This document shows, piece by piece, positions 6,927-15,635 of a stretch of DNA of 46,615 nucleotides. The notes below the pieces were generated by a model, which was not told the origin of the DNA, made no database searches, and saw nothing but the letters and a program-made list of their open reading frames with translations. This DNA is from CAZTYI01 sp964466185 (GTDB lineage Bacteria; Chlamydiota; Chlamydiia; Chlamydiales; SM23-39). The position numbers and the translations under genes were made by a program. Position 1 is the first letter of the stretch; each line of letters begins with the position of its first letter. The DNA lies in contig CAYXMS010000007.1 in NCBI GenBank assembly GCA_964466185.1, forward strand, positions 1 to 46,615, read 5' to 3'.

Positions 6927-7598
6927 TTAACGGGCTTTTGAACACCAAGGACTATTTTTGATTCTAAATCTCCAGGGTAAAAGCGCATCTTCTTTGGCAT
7001 ACGCCACGCCTACGCGGGATGAGGCGGTAATTTGTAGCCTGGGATTGTTTAATGGATCTTCCAGCCAAATTTTAAAGCCGGTTAAGGTAGTTTTATTGTG
7101 TTTTAAATTTAGTCCCAAAGCTTGGGCTAAACTGCCGGGGCCTGCAGTTAAGGTAAAGGAAACCGTTTTGTGTTTTCTTCTTTTGAGCATAGTTTCAAGT
7201 CCGCAGATCGGTTCAATTGCACGGATGAGCACAGCTTTAGGATCATTTTTATAGCCTGTGACTATATTGAATAAATGATGCATGCCATAGCAAAGGTAAA
7301 TATAGGCTATGCCGCCTTGTTCGTACATAGCTTGATTGCGTTTGGTCTTTTTTCCGCTAAAAGAATGCGAGGCTCGGTCTTGAATCCCATGGTAAGCTTC
7401 GGTTTCTACAATTTTTCCGCCGGTAATTTTACCTTGAAAATTGGTGAATAAATATTTTCCCAACAAATCTTTAGCTAGTTTGATAGTGTCAGGGTTTTGA
7501 TAAAAACAAACAGGTATTTTTCGATACGAGGGCTCTATTTGCTCATGTTTGCATTGATCAGTTGCAGATTTTTTTTTTGTTTCTAGAAAATTCGCCAT
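6927..7598 (-). CDS. 3-methyladenine DNA glycosylase (MPG/AAG type)
   Basis: A 223-residue protein of the mammalian-type alkyladenine glycosylase family: LAKDLLGKYL, GKIVETEAYHG (catalytic Glu in ETEAY), SFSGKKTKRNQAMYEQGGIAYIY, YGMHHLFNIV, AVLIRAIEP and LTAGPGSLAQALGL. It excises alkylated purines in base excision repair. The ATG overlaps the rnr stop by 16 nt. The first 25-30 residues precede the conserved domain and contain a run of ten A (7569-7578, T on the given strand) encoding Lys codons, a potential slippage site. Confidence 0.9.
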   Translation of the reverse strand: MANFLETKKKSATDQCKHEQIEPSYRKIPVCFYQNPDTIKLAKDLLGKYLFTNFQGKITGGKIVETEAYHGIQDRASHSFSGKKTKRNQAMYEQGGIAYIYLCYGMHHLFNIVTGYKNDPKAVLIRAIEPICGLETMLKRRKHKTVSFTLTAGPGSLAQALGLNLKHNKTTLTGFKIWLEDPLNNPRLQITASSRVGVAYAKEDALLPWRFRIKNSPWCSKAR

Positions 7599-9580
7599 TG
7601 TACTTCTAAAAATTTTAAATCTATCTTTTTAGGTTTGACTTTGATTTTATCGCCGTAGCTGAACTTATGATTACTATCTTCTCCTGTTAAAGCATCTTCA
7701 AAGGGATCGTAAATATAAAAATCATCTTCTAGCTCTGATAAATGGACAGAGCCTTCTAAAAAAAGTTCGGTAACTTCAAATATGATAAAATAAGGCTTTA
7801 TTTTACTAATTACGGCTTTATATGTTTTTTTAGGATCTTGTTTTTGCAGTTTTTGTAAAAGCCTTAATTTTTTTAAGTTTACAACAGACATTTCTGCTTT
7901 GAAACTTTTTCTTTCAGCAGATGAACATTTGTCAGCTATTTCATGAAGGTCCAAATTTTGCTCTTCATTAAAAAGCAGCCTGTGGATGATAAGATCGCTA
8001 TATCTTCTAATAGGACTGGTAAAATGGCAATAATGTTCCAAAGCCAGTCCATAATGTCCCATGTTTTCAGGAGAATAAACTGCTAGTTTCATACTGCGGA
8101 TATAACTGATAGAGAGCTGGCTTAAAAGAGGGGAGTTTTGGGCTTCTAGAAATAGTTTTTGGATATCTTTATGGCCCGGATTGGGAGGAAGAGAAAATCC
8201 CAGGCTTTTGGCAAGTTCAAAAAAACTGTCTAAAGCCTCTGGATCAGGCTTTTCATGGGTTCTATATATCAGCATTTTGCCTTGTTTTTTTAAATGCTCG
8301 GCTACAAGTTCATTGGCTTTGAGCATAAATTCCTCTACCAATTGATGGGAAATATCGTATTCTACCAAATTTATTTTCTGAGGTTCACCTTGTTTATCTA
8401 CAATGATTTCAGCAGAGGGTAAAGAAAATTCAATAGAACCTCTGGTCTTGCGTTTTTCTTTAAGCAAAAGACATAGCTTTTGCATATTTTGCAGCTCTTC
8501 AAAAAAATCAGATTTTTGTTTTTTTTGTAAAACAGCAAAAGCTTCTTCATAAGTAAAACGTTTTTTATTTTTGATCGTAGCTTTTTGGATTTGGTAATTT
8601 ATCAGTTCTCCATCTCCATCAAATTCCATCATGACAGATATGCTGAGGCGTAAAACATTTTCTTTTAAGCTGCAAAGGTCGTTGGAAAGCTCTTTCGGCA
8701 GCATGGGCAGACAGAATCCTGGAAAATAAGTGGAATTGCCTCTTTTTAAAGCTTCATGGTTTAGTTCAGAGGCGATTGGCACAAAATAAGATACATCTGC
8801 AATATGTACGCCTAAATGAAAATGGCCTTTTGGGTCTTTTTCCAGTGAAAGGGCATCATCAAAGTCTTTAGCTGTTGTCGGATCGATAGTAATGGTGTTT
8901 AAAAGAGTATAGTCTTTGCGGTTTTTGCTTTCTTTATTAATAGTTTCCTGATGATAGGCCAATACTTCTTGAATTACATTTTCAGAAAAATTTTCACTTA
9001 GCCCGAATTCTAAAACAGCTGCTTTTATGTCTGTAGAAGCGTCGTTGATATGGCCTAAATATTGTGAAAAAGTCCCTTCCAAGGGCTCATCTTCTAAATT
9101 CCAGTTAACAATTTTTAAACAGATGCGGTCGCCTATTTGCAGTTTTTTAGAAGAGGAAATTCGCGCTAATTTATGTTTGCCTAAAAGCGGAGCAAAGACA
9201 GTATAGGGAAATTTTGGGGATTTTGGATGCGCTGAATTTCTGATAACAATGCCAACTAATGTAGAATGTTTCCTTTTAAGGATTTTAATAACCCTGCCTT
9301 CCGGCCCTTTCGGGGAAATTTGCTCATTCGGCACAACTAAAACCATATCGCCGTCAGCTGCGCCTTGTAAATATTTTTTGGGAATAAAAATATCTTCTTT
9401 AAATTGCTGCTTGTTAGAAGGCGATACAAAGCCATAGCCTCTGTGCGCTATGCTGACAGTACCGGAAACGGTATTTGATTTTTGTCTGCTTGCCTTTTGG
9501 TCTTTTGACCCTTTAGGATTTTTCTGTTTCTTTTGAACTTTTCTGTTGTTTGAACTTTTTTTGTTTTTTCTAAACTTCAT
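7583..9580 (-). CDS. rnr: Ribonuclease R
   Basis: A 665-residue 3'-to-5' exoribonuclease. Domains in order: a Lys-rich head (about 1-35), a cold-shock OB fold (VSGTVSIAHRGYGFVSP, FKEDIFIPKKYL), the RNB catalytic domain with ITIDPTTAKDFDDALSL (acidic metal ligands), HLGVHIADVSYFV, YFPGFCLPMLP and HFTSPIRRYSDLIIHRLL, and a C-terminal S1 domain (VHLSELEDDFY). RNase R degrades structured RNA and helps rRNA and tmRNA metabolism. I chose the ATG at 9580; a TTG at 9640 would overlap folD and give an atypical head, though neither has a clear ribosome-binding site. It lies between folD and the glycosylase in one run. Confidence 0.93.
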   Translation of the reverse strand: MKFRKNKKSSNNRKVQKKQKNPKGSKDQKASRQKSNTVSGTVSIAHRGYGFVSPSNKQQFKEDIFIPKKYLQGAADGDMVLVVPNEQISPKGPEGRVIKILKRKHSTLVGIVIRNSAHPKSPKFPYTVFAPLLGKHKLARISSSKKLQIGDRICLKIVNWNLEDEPLEGTFSQYLGHINDASTDIKAAVLEFGLSENFSENVIQEVLAYHQETINKESKNRKDYTLLNTITIDPTTAKDFDDALSLEKDPKGHFHLGVHIADVSYFVPIASELNHEALKRGNSTYFPGFCLPMLPKELSNDLCSLKENVLRLSISVMMEFDGDGELINYQIQKATIKNKKRFTYEEAFAVLQKKQKSDFFEELQNMQKLCLLLKEKRKTRGSIEFSLPSAEIIVDKQGEPQKINLVEYDISHQLVEEFMLKANELVAEHLKKQGKMLIYRTHEKPDPEALDSFFELAKSLGFSLPPNPGHKDIQKLFLEAQNSPLLSQLSISYIRSMKLAVYSPENMGHYGLALEHYCHFTSPIRRYSDLIIHRLLFNEEQNLDLHEIADKCSSAERKSFKAEMSVVNLKKLRLLQKLQKQDPKKTYKAVISKIKPYFIIFEVTELFLEGSVHLSELEDDFYIYDPFEDALTGEDSNHKFSYGDKIKVKPKKIDLKFLEVQWRIF

Positions 9581-9608
9581 ATAAATTTTTAGTTTAATAA
9601 ACCATTGT

Positions 9609-10475
9609 TTAATTTTTTGATTGTTTTCGTTGTAGCTCAAATGCCTGATAGGTGTTATGCATTAAAAGAGCAATTGTCATAGGACCCACCCCTTTTGGCA
9701 CCGGCGTAATTTTAAAAGCTTTTTTAATAACTTGCTCAAAAATCACATCTCCTACTACTTTGCCGTTTTGCTTATTAATTCCGACATCAATTACCACCGC
9801 TTGGTCTTTGACCATATCGCCTGTAATTAACTGCGGCTTGCCTGCTGCTGAGATTAGAATATCTGCAGTTTTGGTAATTTCCGCCAAGTTTTTAGTTCTA
9901 GAATGGGCTACAGTAACTGTAGCATTGCCTGTTGTTTTGTTTTGAAGTAAAACAGCTGCCAGAGGTTTTCCGACTAAAAGGCTTCTTCCTATGATAACTA
10001 CATGCTTGCCGGCAGTTTCAATATTTGCTTTTTCTAAAAGTAGCTTAATGCCTAGAGGAGTGCAGGGGATAAACCCCGGTTCTTCTCTTAAAAGACGTCC
10101 TAAACTGTAAGGATGCAAACCGTCTACATCTTTGTCAGGGTTTATTCTTTCAATAATTTTATTAGCATCAATATGGCGGGGCAAAGGCAGTTGAACTAAA
10201 ATTCCGTTTACCTCTGTATTTTGGTTTAAAAGATCGATTTCTTTCAGTAGTTTTTCTTCTTTGACATTTTCTTTAAATAATAAATCTAAAGAACGGATGC
10301 CGACTTTAACACAGGCCTTTTTTTTGCTTTGCACATAAATTTTAGAAGCTGTATCTTGACCTGCTAAAATAACTGCTAAAGTCGGCTTTTTAGGCTCTAA
10401 TTGAGAAATTTTGGTTTTTAGCTTGGTTAAAAATTCTTCGGCTATTTTTTTACCATCAATAATTTTGTCTTGCAT
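9609..10475 (-). CDS. folD: Bifunctional methylene-THF dehydrogenase/cyclohydrolase FolD
   Basis: A 288-residue FolD, the normal length. Visible motifs are YVQSKKKAC (catalytic Lys), GILVQLPLP, PDKDVDGLHP, VIIGRSLLVGKP (NADP site) and VTPVPKGVGPMT. It converts 5,10-methylene-THF to 10-formyl-THF in two steps and supplies one-carbon units for purines and formyl-Met-tRNA. The ATG reads MQDKIIDGKKIAEEF. It starts a run with rnr, and the 160 nt upstream up to the MreD-like gene contain no convincing gene. Confidence 0.94.
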   Translation of the reverse strand: MQDKIIDGKKIAEEFLTKLKTKISQLEPKKPTLAVILAGQDTASKIYVQSKKKACVKVGIRSLDLLFKENVKEEKLLKEIDLLNQNTEVNGILVQLPLPRHIDANKIIERINPDKDVDGLHPYSLGRLLREEPGFIPCTPLGIKLLLEKANIETAGKHVVIIGRSLLVGKPLAAVLLQNKTTGNATVTVAHSRTKNLAEITKTADILISAAGKPQLITGDMVKDQAVVIDVGINKQNGKVVGDVIFEQVIKKAFKITPVPKGVGPMTIALLMHNTYQAFELQRKQSKN

Positions 10476-10634
10476 GCAGTGATTCCTAATTCGCCATTTC
10501 TTGTATTTTTGTTTTGCTTTTTTGAAGCTCTTTTAAAAAATAATCTTAACTTTTCACTTTGTGGTAAGTCTTTTAAATGATAAGGTTTATTTGCTTTATA
10601 CACAAAAGGATAAATTAAGGCAAAAACAGAAGAA

Positions 10635-11306
10635 TCAACTATCTTCAGCTGAGATGTTTTTGTTTTTTTGGGGTTTTTCTGTTTTTGTATCAAAAACTAT
10701 AGCATTTGTATTATTATGCTCAAGGCTATCTTTGTTATATTCTTTGTTTTCTTGTTCTTCTGCTTGTTGTTCTTTTGCCTGGGCTTTTTTTAGTTTTATG
10801 AGTTTTATTTGCTGATTTGCCAATTGTATGAGATAAATAGGAATAGAGAAAACCAAAAGAGCATAAAGACCGTCTAAAAAAGTAAGCAAAAAGAAATCAG
10901 TTAATAAAAAAGAAAAAGTAATCCGAAAACTCTTTTCAAATAAAAAAAAGAAAAACAGCTGAAAAATGCCAATACAGATAGAAGCGGCTAGAGTTAAAAT
11001 AAATAGATTGATGGTTGTATTTTTGAAAAAGCGTTTTAAGTAAAACAGCGCGGTTAAACTCAGAATACCTATTAGACTATGAAAACCCAAGATTGTGGAA
11101 GAAAAAAAATCTATGATTAAAGAAGAGACAAAAACCAGCCAAATAGCAGAAGAAAGAGATAGGTTTAAGATTAAAAAAGCAATTAAAGCTGCTAGATAAT
11201 TAAGCCTTAAAGAGGGCAGTAAAGCAGAGGCAAAAAGTGTAAAAAAACAGCTGATAAGGCAGGCATAAATTATAGGCCAGTTAGATTTAAATTTAGACTT
11301 GGACAT
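10635..11306 (-). CDS. MreD-like polytopic membrane protein
   Basis: A 223-residue protein with about five transmembrane helices in the first 170 residues and a hydrophilic, Gln/Glu/Lys/Asn-rich tail of about 50 residues. Helices 2-4 (ALLPSLRLNYLAALIAF, SSAIWLVFVSSLIIDFFSS, GFHSLIGILSLTALFYLKRFF) resemble rod-shape protein MreD in spacing and in the Asp followed by a Gly-Leu/Phe-His-Ser/Ala turn. MreD belongs to the MreBCD elongation complex, and Chlamydiae use MreB for division. No MreC is adjacent here, so the assignment is tentative; it could instead be another small integral membrane protein. Confidence 0.5.
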   Translation of the reverse strand: MSKSKFKSNWPIIYACLISCFFTLFASALLPSLRLNYLAALIAFLILNLSLSSAIWLVFVSSLIIDFFSSTILGFHSLIGILSLTALFYLKRFFKNTTINLFILTLAASICIGIFQLFFFFLFEKSFRITFSFLLTDFFLLTFLDGLYALLVFSIPIYLIQLANQQIKLIKLKKAQAKEQQAEEQENKEYNKDSLEHNNTNAIVFDTKTEKPQKNKNISAEDS

Positions 11307-11323
11307 AAAAAACTGTTTTGGTT

Positions 11324-12472
11324 TTATTTTTTAACATCTGTCATCGGATGTTTTGATTTCTCATATTTTAAGATTGTCTTTTTAGTAGTAAAAGCTGTTT
11401 GATTTGTTTTAATAGGTTTTTTTAAAAGAGCTGAATGCCAATGCCAGGCCGAGCTGATAATAGATTCAATATCTGAATAAAGCGGTTGAAAATTCAAACT
11501 TTTTCGGGCCAGTCCGCTATTAGCTGCTACTAGTTTTGGCGGATCGCCTGGCCGTCTTTGACTGTTGATAGCATTTATTTTTCTGCCGGTTATTTCTTGA
11601 ATTTTTTTTAGTATTTCTAAAACTGAAAAACCATAGCCTGTGCCTAGATTTAAAAAAAGACTGTTTTTGGTTTTAATATCGTCGCTTAGTAAGTATTCAA
11701 CTGCTTTTAAATGGGCTTCTGCCAAATCCTGAACATGAATGTAGTCCCTGATAGCGCTGCCGTCTTTTGTAGGAAAATCTGTACCAAATACGGATAGATG
11801 GTCAATTTGACCTAATGCTGTTTTAATAGCCAGAGGAATAAGATGGGTTTCTTGGCGATGGTTTTCACCTGTCAGTCCTTCAAAATCTGCTCCTGCTGCA
11901 TTAAAATATCTTAAAGATACAGACTTAAGATGATAGGCAGCTTCATAGTCTTTGAGAATGTTTTCAATCATAAGCTTGGATCTTCCATAAGGATTAATCG
12001 GATTTTGCGGATGATTTTCATTTATGGTCTCTGTTTGAGGTATTCCATATGTGGCGCACGTAGAAGAAAAAACTAGCGCCTTAACATTAAATTCCAACAT
12101 GGTTTTGAGTAAATTCAGAGTGCCGAGCAGATTGTTTCCATAATATTTAGCGGGCTTTGCCATAGATTCGCCGACCAGGGCAAAAGCTGCAAAATGCATG
12201 ACAGCTTTAGGCTGATATTTTTCAAAAACTGCTTTTAAGCTTGAAAGATCAGTTAAATCCCCAAGTTCTAAAGGACCCCACTGCACATTTTCCATATATC
12301 CTTCAGATAAATTATCAAACGTAATCGGCCTGTATCCGCAATTTTTCAGATGCTTGCAAACATGGGAGCCAATATAGCCAGCGCCTCCTGTTACCAAAAC
12401 ATTATTGTTCTGCTTGCCGATATTAATCTTTTCAGACAGCTGTTGCTTGTTTGTTTTTTGGGCAAAGACCAT
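11324..12472 (-). CDS. galE: UDP-glucose 4-epimerase
   Basis: A 382-residue extended short-chain dehydrogenase: NAD motif VLVTGGAGYIGSH (about residue 26), FSSTCATYG, the YxxxK catalytic pair in NPYGRSKLMIE, YFNAAGAD, and AIRDYIHVQDLAEAH, GTGYGFSVLEI and RRPGDPP at the substrate side. It interconverts UDP-glucose and UDP-galactose. There is an unusual 24-residue head before the first strand and a Lys-rich tail of about 35 residues. It follows the sugar transferase gene after only 3 nt and is two genes from UDP-glucose dehydrogenase, so it probably supplies UDP-Gal for a surface glycan. Confidence 0.93.
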   Translation of the reverse strand: MVFAQKTNKQQLSEKINIGKQNNNVLVTGGAGYIGSHVCKHLKNCGYRPITFDNLSEGYMENVQWGPLELGDLTDLSSLKAVFEKYQPKAVMHFAAFALVGESMAKPAKYYGNNLLGTLNLLKTMLEFNVKALVFSSTCATYGIPQTETINENHPQNPINPYGRSKLMIENILKDYEAAYHLKSVSLRYFNAAGADFEGLTGENHRQETHLIPLAIKTALGQIDHLSVFGTDFPTKDGSAIRDYIHVQDLAEAHLKAVEYLLSDDIKTKNSLFLNLGTGYGFSVLEILKKIQEITGRKINAINSQRRPGDPPKLVAANSGLARKSLNFQPLYSDIESIISSAWHWHSALLKKPIKTNQTAFTTKKTILKYEKSKHPMTDVKK

Positions 12473-12475
12473 ATT

Positions 12476-13141
12476 TTAATATGCTCCTTTTGAGAAAATT
12501 ATAGTAGGAACGGTTTTTAAAATTAATTTCAAATCAAGCCATAAATTGCGGTTGTCAATATATTCTTCTTCAATCTCAACTCTTTCTTCTCTGGTTAAAT
12601 TATTCCTTCCAGAGGTTTGCCAAATGCCTGTGATGCCTGGCCTAATAGATAGGATTTTAGAGGTTTTAGCTCCATAATTTTGAAAAAGCTCTTTTTCCAC
12701 ACAAGGCCTGGGTCCGACCACGCTTAACTGTCCTCTTATGACATTGAAAAACTGAGGCAGCTCGTCTAAAGAGGTTTTTCTTAGAAAATGGCCGATTTTA
12801 GTTATCCTGGGATCATTTTTCAGTTTGTAATATAGATCCCATTCAGCTTTCATAACAGGATTTTTTTTTAGCATTTTAGCTAAAATCTTATCGGCATTTT
12901 TATGCATCGTACGGAATTTCCAGCATTTAATTTTTTGCCCGCCTCTGCCAATTCTTTCATGGCCATAAAAAACAGGTCCGGGCGATGAAAAATAAACCAG
13001 CAAAGCTAAAAAAAGAAAAAATGGAAAAAATACTATTATAAACAAGATGCTAAAAACCAGATCGAAAACCCGTTTTAAAGGATCATGGATAACTAAATAA
13101 TTATCTTTAGTAGTAGCCCATCTTAAAAGAGATTTTTCCAT
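12476..13141 (-). CDS. Initiating sugar-phosphate transferase (bacterial sugar transferase family)
   Basis: A 221-residue member of the WcaJ/WbaP/PglC-type family, with a single N-terminal membrane segment (about residues 28-52), the KCWKFRTMHKNAD block, TSLDELPQFFNVIRGQLSVVGPRP and a C-terminal RPGITGIWQTSGR. Such enzymes transfer a sugar-1-phosphate from a nucleotide sugar to undecaprenyl phosphate to start polysaccharide or glycoprotein glycan synthesis. It lacks the extra N-terminal helices of WcaJ, so it is of the small catalytic-core type. Tight spacing with galE downstream and the polyprenyl synthase upstream suggests one transcript. Confidence 0.92.
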   Translation of the reverse strand: MEKSLLRWATTKDNYLVIHDPLKRVFDLVFSILFIIVFFPFFLFLALLVYFSSPGPVFYGHERIGRGGQKIKCWKFRTMHKNADKILAKMLKKNPVMKAEWDLYYKLKNDPRITKIGHFLRKTSLDELPQFFNVIRGQLSVVGPRPCVEKELFQNYGAKTSKILSIRPGITGIWQTSGRNNLTREERVEIEEEYIDNRNLWLDLKLILKTVPTIIFSKGAY

Positions 13142-13212
13142 TTCTTAAAAAGAATTTGCTTTATATTTTTCTTATTTTAAACCATCTCTTATACAGATCC
13201 AAGGACTTTTTA

Positions 13213-14154
13213 TTAAAAGATTCGCCGGATCATTTTTTTAGCCAATTGTTGTAAAAGCTCAGTTGAGAAGGGCAATTTTTTCAGATTTTGCACAGAGGCA
13301 AGAAAAAGTCTGTCAATTTCGTTTTTGGTTTTTTGCCGGCCTAAAATAGAGATCGCATTGGCCTTTTGTTTTTTAAGGTCTGATTTTTTAGATTTACCCA
13401 GGGTTTTAGTTGAAGAAGCGGTTTCTAGAAAATCATCCACTAACTGATAGGCTAGGCCTATTTTTTGAGCAAAATCCTGTAGTATTTTTTGCTCTTTTGA
13501 TGAGATTTTAGCTATAATCGCTCCGAATTGGATAGCTGCTGTAATCAAAGAAGCGGTTTTTTTAAGATGCATCTTTTTAAGCTGTGAGGCTGTGATTTTT
13601 TTTTCCTCTGATGAAAGGTCTGCCAATTGTCCGGCCAGCAGCTCTTTTCCTCCTGCATATTGGGCTAAAATTTGAATCAGTTTAAGTTTTTCCCGCGCTT
13701 TTAGATAAGAGCTGTAGGAAAGAGTTTCAAAAGCTTTGGTCAATAAAAAATCGCCGGTTAAAAGCGCTAGCCATTCAGGATAGACTTTATGCAGAGTTTT
13801 TTTGCCATGGCGAAGATCATCGTTATCCATACAGGGCAGATCATCATGGATCAACGAATAAACATGCACCATTTCTAAAGCACAGGCTGCTTCTAGGGCG
13901 GCTTTAAAAATTATCTGTGTTTTGGTTTTGACAGTTTTTAGACAGGTTTTGACAGTTGCCAAAACTAAAAGGGGGCGCAGCCGTTTGCCGCCGGGAAAAA
14001 GGGCATAGCGTGTAGTTTCTAAGAGTTTTTTTTGCCGGGATGTTTTTGAACTAAAGATTTTTTTCAGCCGGCGATTGACTAGAATTTTTTGCGTTTTTAA
14101 AAATCTATCAGCAAATTCCAAAGGCAGTTCTTGTGCTTTTTTTTGTAAAAACAT
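13213..14154 (-). CDS. Geranyl/farnesyl-type polyprenyl diphosphate synthase
   Basis: A 313-residue short- to medium-chain trans-isoprenyl diphosphate synthase. It has LFPGGKRLRPLL, the first Asp-rich motif in IHDDLPCMDNDDLRHGK, GDFLLTKAFE, and a second motif reading VDDFLE, in which the usual last Asp is Glu. GKSKKSDLKKQKA corresponds to the lid loop. The CxxxDD-like spacing of the first motif fits a farnesyl- or geranylgeranyl-synthase of the IspA group. It provides precursors for undecaprenyl phosphate and quinones. It sits 9 nt after the UDP-glucose dehydrogenase gene. Confidence 0.88.
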   Translation of the reverse strand: MFLQKKAQELPLEFADRFLKTQKILVNRRLKKIFSSKTSRQKKLLETTRYALFPGGKRLRPLLVLATVKTCLKTVKTKTQIIFKAALEAACALEMVHVYSLIHDDLPCMDNDDLRHGKKTLHKVYPEWLALLTGDFLLTKAFETLSYSSYLKAREKLKLIQILAQYAGGKELLAGQLADLSSEEKKITASQLKKMHLKKTASLITAAIQFGAIIAKISSKEQKILQDFAQKIGLAYQLVDDFLETASSTKTLGKSKKSDLKKQKANAISILGRQKTKNEIDRLFLASVQNLKKLPFSTELLQQLAKKMIRRIF

Positions 14155-14163
14155 TGAGGCCTT

Positions 14164-15540
14164 TTAGTTTGAATCTTTAATGTTAGAAATATTTTCAGCT
14201 GTCAAGTTTTTCAAAATCAAATCTGATGCCCCTATGTTAAAATATTTAAAGCCTTTCTTTTTCATTTCTTCTTTTTTGTACTGATTACGGCCGTCAAAGA
14301 AAACTTTTTCATTGAGCATATTTAAAATAGGATCAAAGTTAATCAGGCGGAACTGTTTCCATTCTGTCAAAAGAGCAATAGCATCGGCCTGTTTTACTGT
14401 TTCGTGCTCGTTTTTACAAAAAGTAAGATTTTTCAGATTTTTTAGCAGTTTTTTTGCATTGTTCATAGCAATAGGATCGAAAACTTTGATTTTAGCTCCT
14501 GCTGCTAATAGTTCTTTTATAATAATCAAAGAAGGGGCATCGCGCATATCATCAGTATCAGGTTTAAATGCCAAACCCCAAATGGCAATGGTCTTGTCTT
14601 TAAGCCCGCCTTTTTTAGCGAAATATTTTTCCATATTTTGAAAAAGTTCTTTTTTTTGGCTTTCATTTACAGATTCTACAGATTCTAAAAGCCTTGGCTT
14701 GTAGTTTAAGCTATTGGCTGTGTGAATTAATGCTCTGACATCTTTTGGAAAACAGGATCCCCCATATCCAATGCCGGCATATAAGAATTTATCACCAATA
14801 CGGCTGTCTGTGCCAATACCTTTTCTGATATGATTGATATTGGCGCCTGTACGTTTGCAGATCTGTGCTAGTTCATTCATAAAAGAGATTCTCGTCGCCA
14901 ACATGGCATTGGCTGCGTATTTAGTCATTTCTGCTGATAAAATATCCATTTCGATTATTCTTTCAGAACGTACAAAAAAAGGACTGTAAATTTTCCGCAT
15001 AATCCGAAAGGCTTTTTTGTTTTCAGCTCCGATAATGATTCTCTCGGGTTTCATACAGTCTAAAATAGCGCTGCCTTCTTTTAAAAATTCCGGATTGGAA
15101 ACAACATCAAAATTTGTTTTGGTTTGAAGGCTTTGCTTAATTTTTTCTTTAAGTCTAAAAAGTGTGCCAACAGCTGCTGTAGATTTATTAATAATAATTT
15201 TATAACTATTAATGTGTTTAATAAGCTCCTCAGTTGCCTGCTCTAAAAAAAAGATGTTGCAAGAGCCGTCTTTTTTAGAAGGGGTCGGCAAAGCTAAAAA
15301 AATAGCTTTTGCTTGTTTGACAGCTTCCGGATAATGTGTGGTAAATTTTATTCTTTGAGACTTTAAATTGCGTTTAAGCAGCTCTTCTAGACCCGGTTCG
15401 TAAATAGGCGAGATTCCTTTTTGCAATTTTTCAATTTTTTCTCGGTCAATGTCCAGACAAATGACTTCATGGCCGGTTTCTGCAAAACAAATGCCGGTAA
15501 CCAGACCTACATATCCTGTGCCAATGATTAAAAGCTGCAT
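14164..15540 (-). CDS. UDP-glucose 6-dehydrogenase
   Basis: A 458-residue enzyme of the UDP-glucose/GDP-mannose dehydrogenase family: GTGYVGLVTGICFAE (NAD site), LALPTPSKKDGSC, NPEFLKEGSAILDCMKPERI, the catalytic Cys in GIGYGGSCFPKDV (about residue 260), and a C-terminal domain with WGLAFKPDTDDMRDAPS. It oxidises UDP-glucose to UDP-glucuronate with two NAD. UDP-glucuronate feeds acidic polysaccharides or, through decarboxylation, pentoses. It begins a run with the polyprenyl synthase, sugar transferase and galE, which points to an acidic surface polymer or LPS modification. Confidence 0.93.
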   Translation of the reverse strand: MQLLIIGTGYVGLVTGICFAETGHEVICLDIDREKIEKLQKGISPIYEPGLEELLKRNLKSQRIKFTTHYPEAVKQAKAIFLALPTPSKKDGSCNIFFLEQATEELIKHINSYKIIINKSTAAVGTLFRLKEKIKQSLQTKTNFDVVSNPEFLKEGSAILDCMKPERIIIGAENKKAFRIMRKIYSPFFVRSERIIEMDILSAEMTKYAANAMLATRISFMNELAQICKRTGANINHIRKGIGTDSRIGDKFLYAGIGYGGSCFPKDVRALIHTANSLNYKPRLLESVESVNESQKKELFQNMEKYFAKKGGLKDKTIAIWGLAFKPDTDDMRDAPSLIIIKELLAAGAKIKVFDPIAMNNAKKLLKNLKNLTFCKNEHETVKQADAIALLTEWKQFRLINFDPILNMLNEKVFFDGRNQYKKEEMKKKGFKYFNIGASDLILKNLTAENISNIKDSN

Positions 15541-15635
15541 AAATTACTCCTGATATAGAGTATCTTTATTAGCAGAATTTTGTTTTTTTTTCGATTAAAT
15601 AATTGAAGGCTTGCTTTATTTTAGCTAGTAGCACT

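Noticed and set aside
10442..10693. An 83-codon minus-strand frame across the folD/MreD-like spacer
   Set aside because: It overlaps both neighbours in other frames, has no ribosome-binding site and its Lys-rich sequence looks like AT-rich spacer translated by chance.
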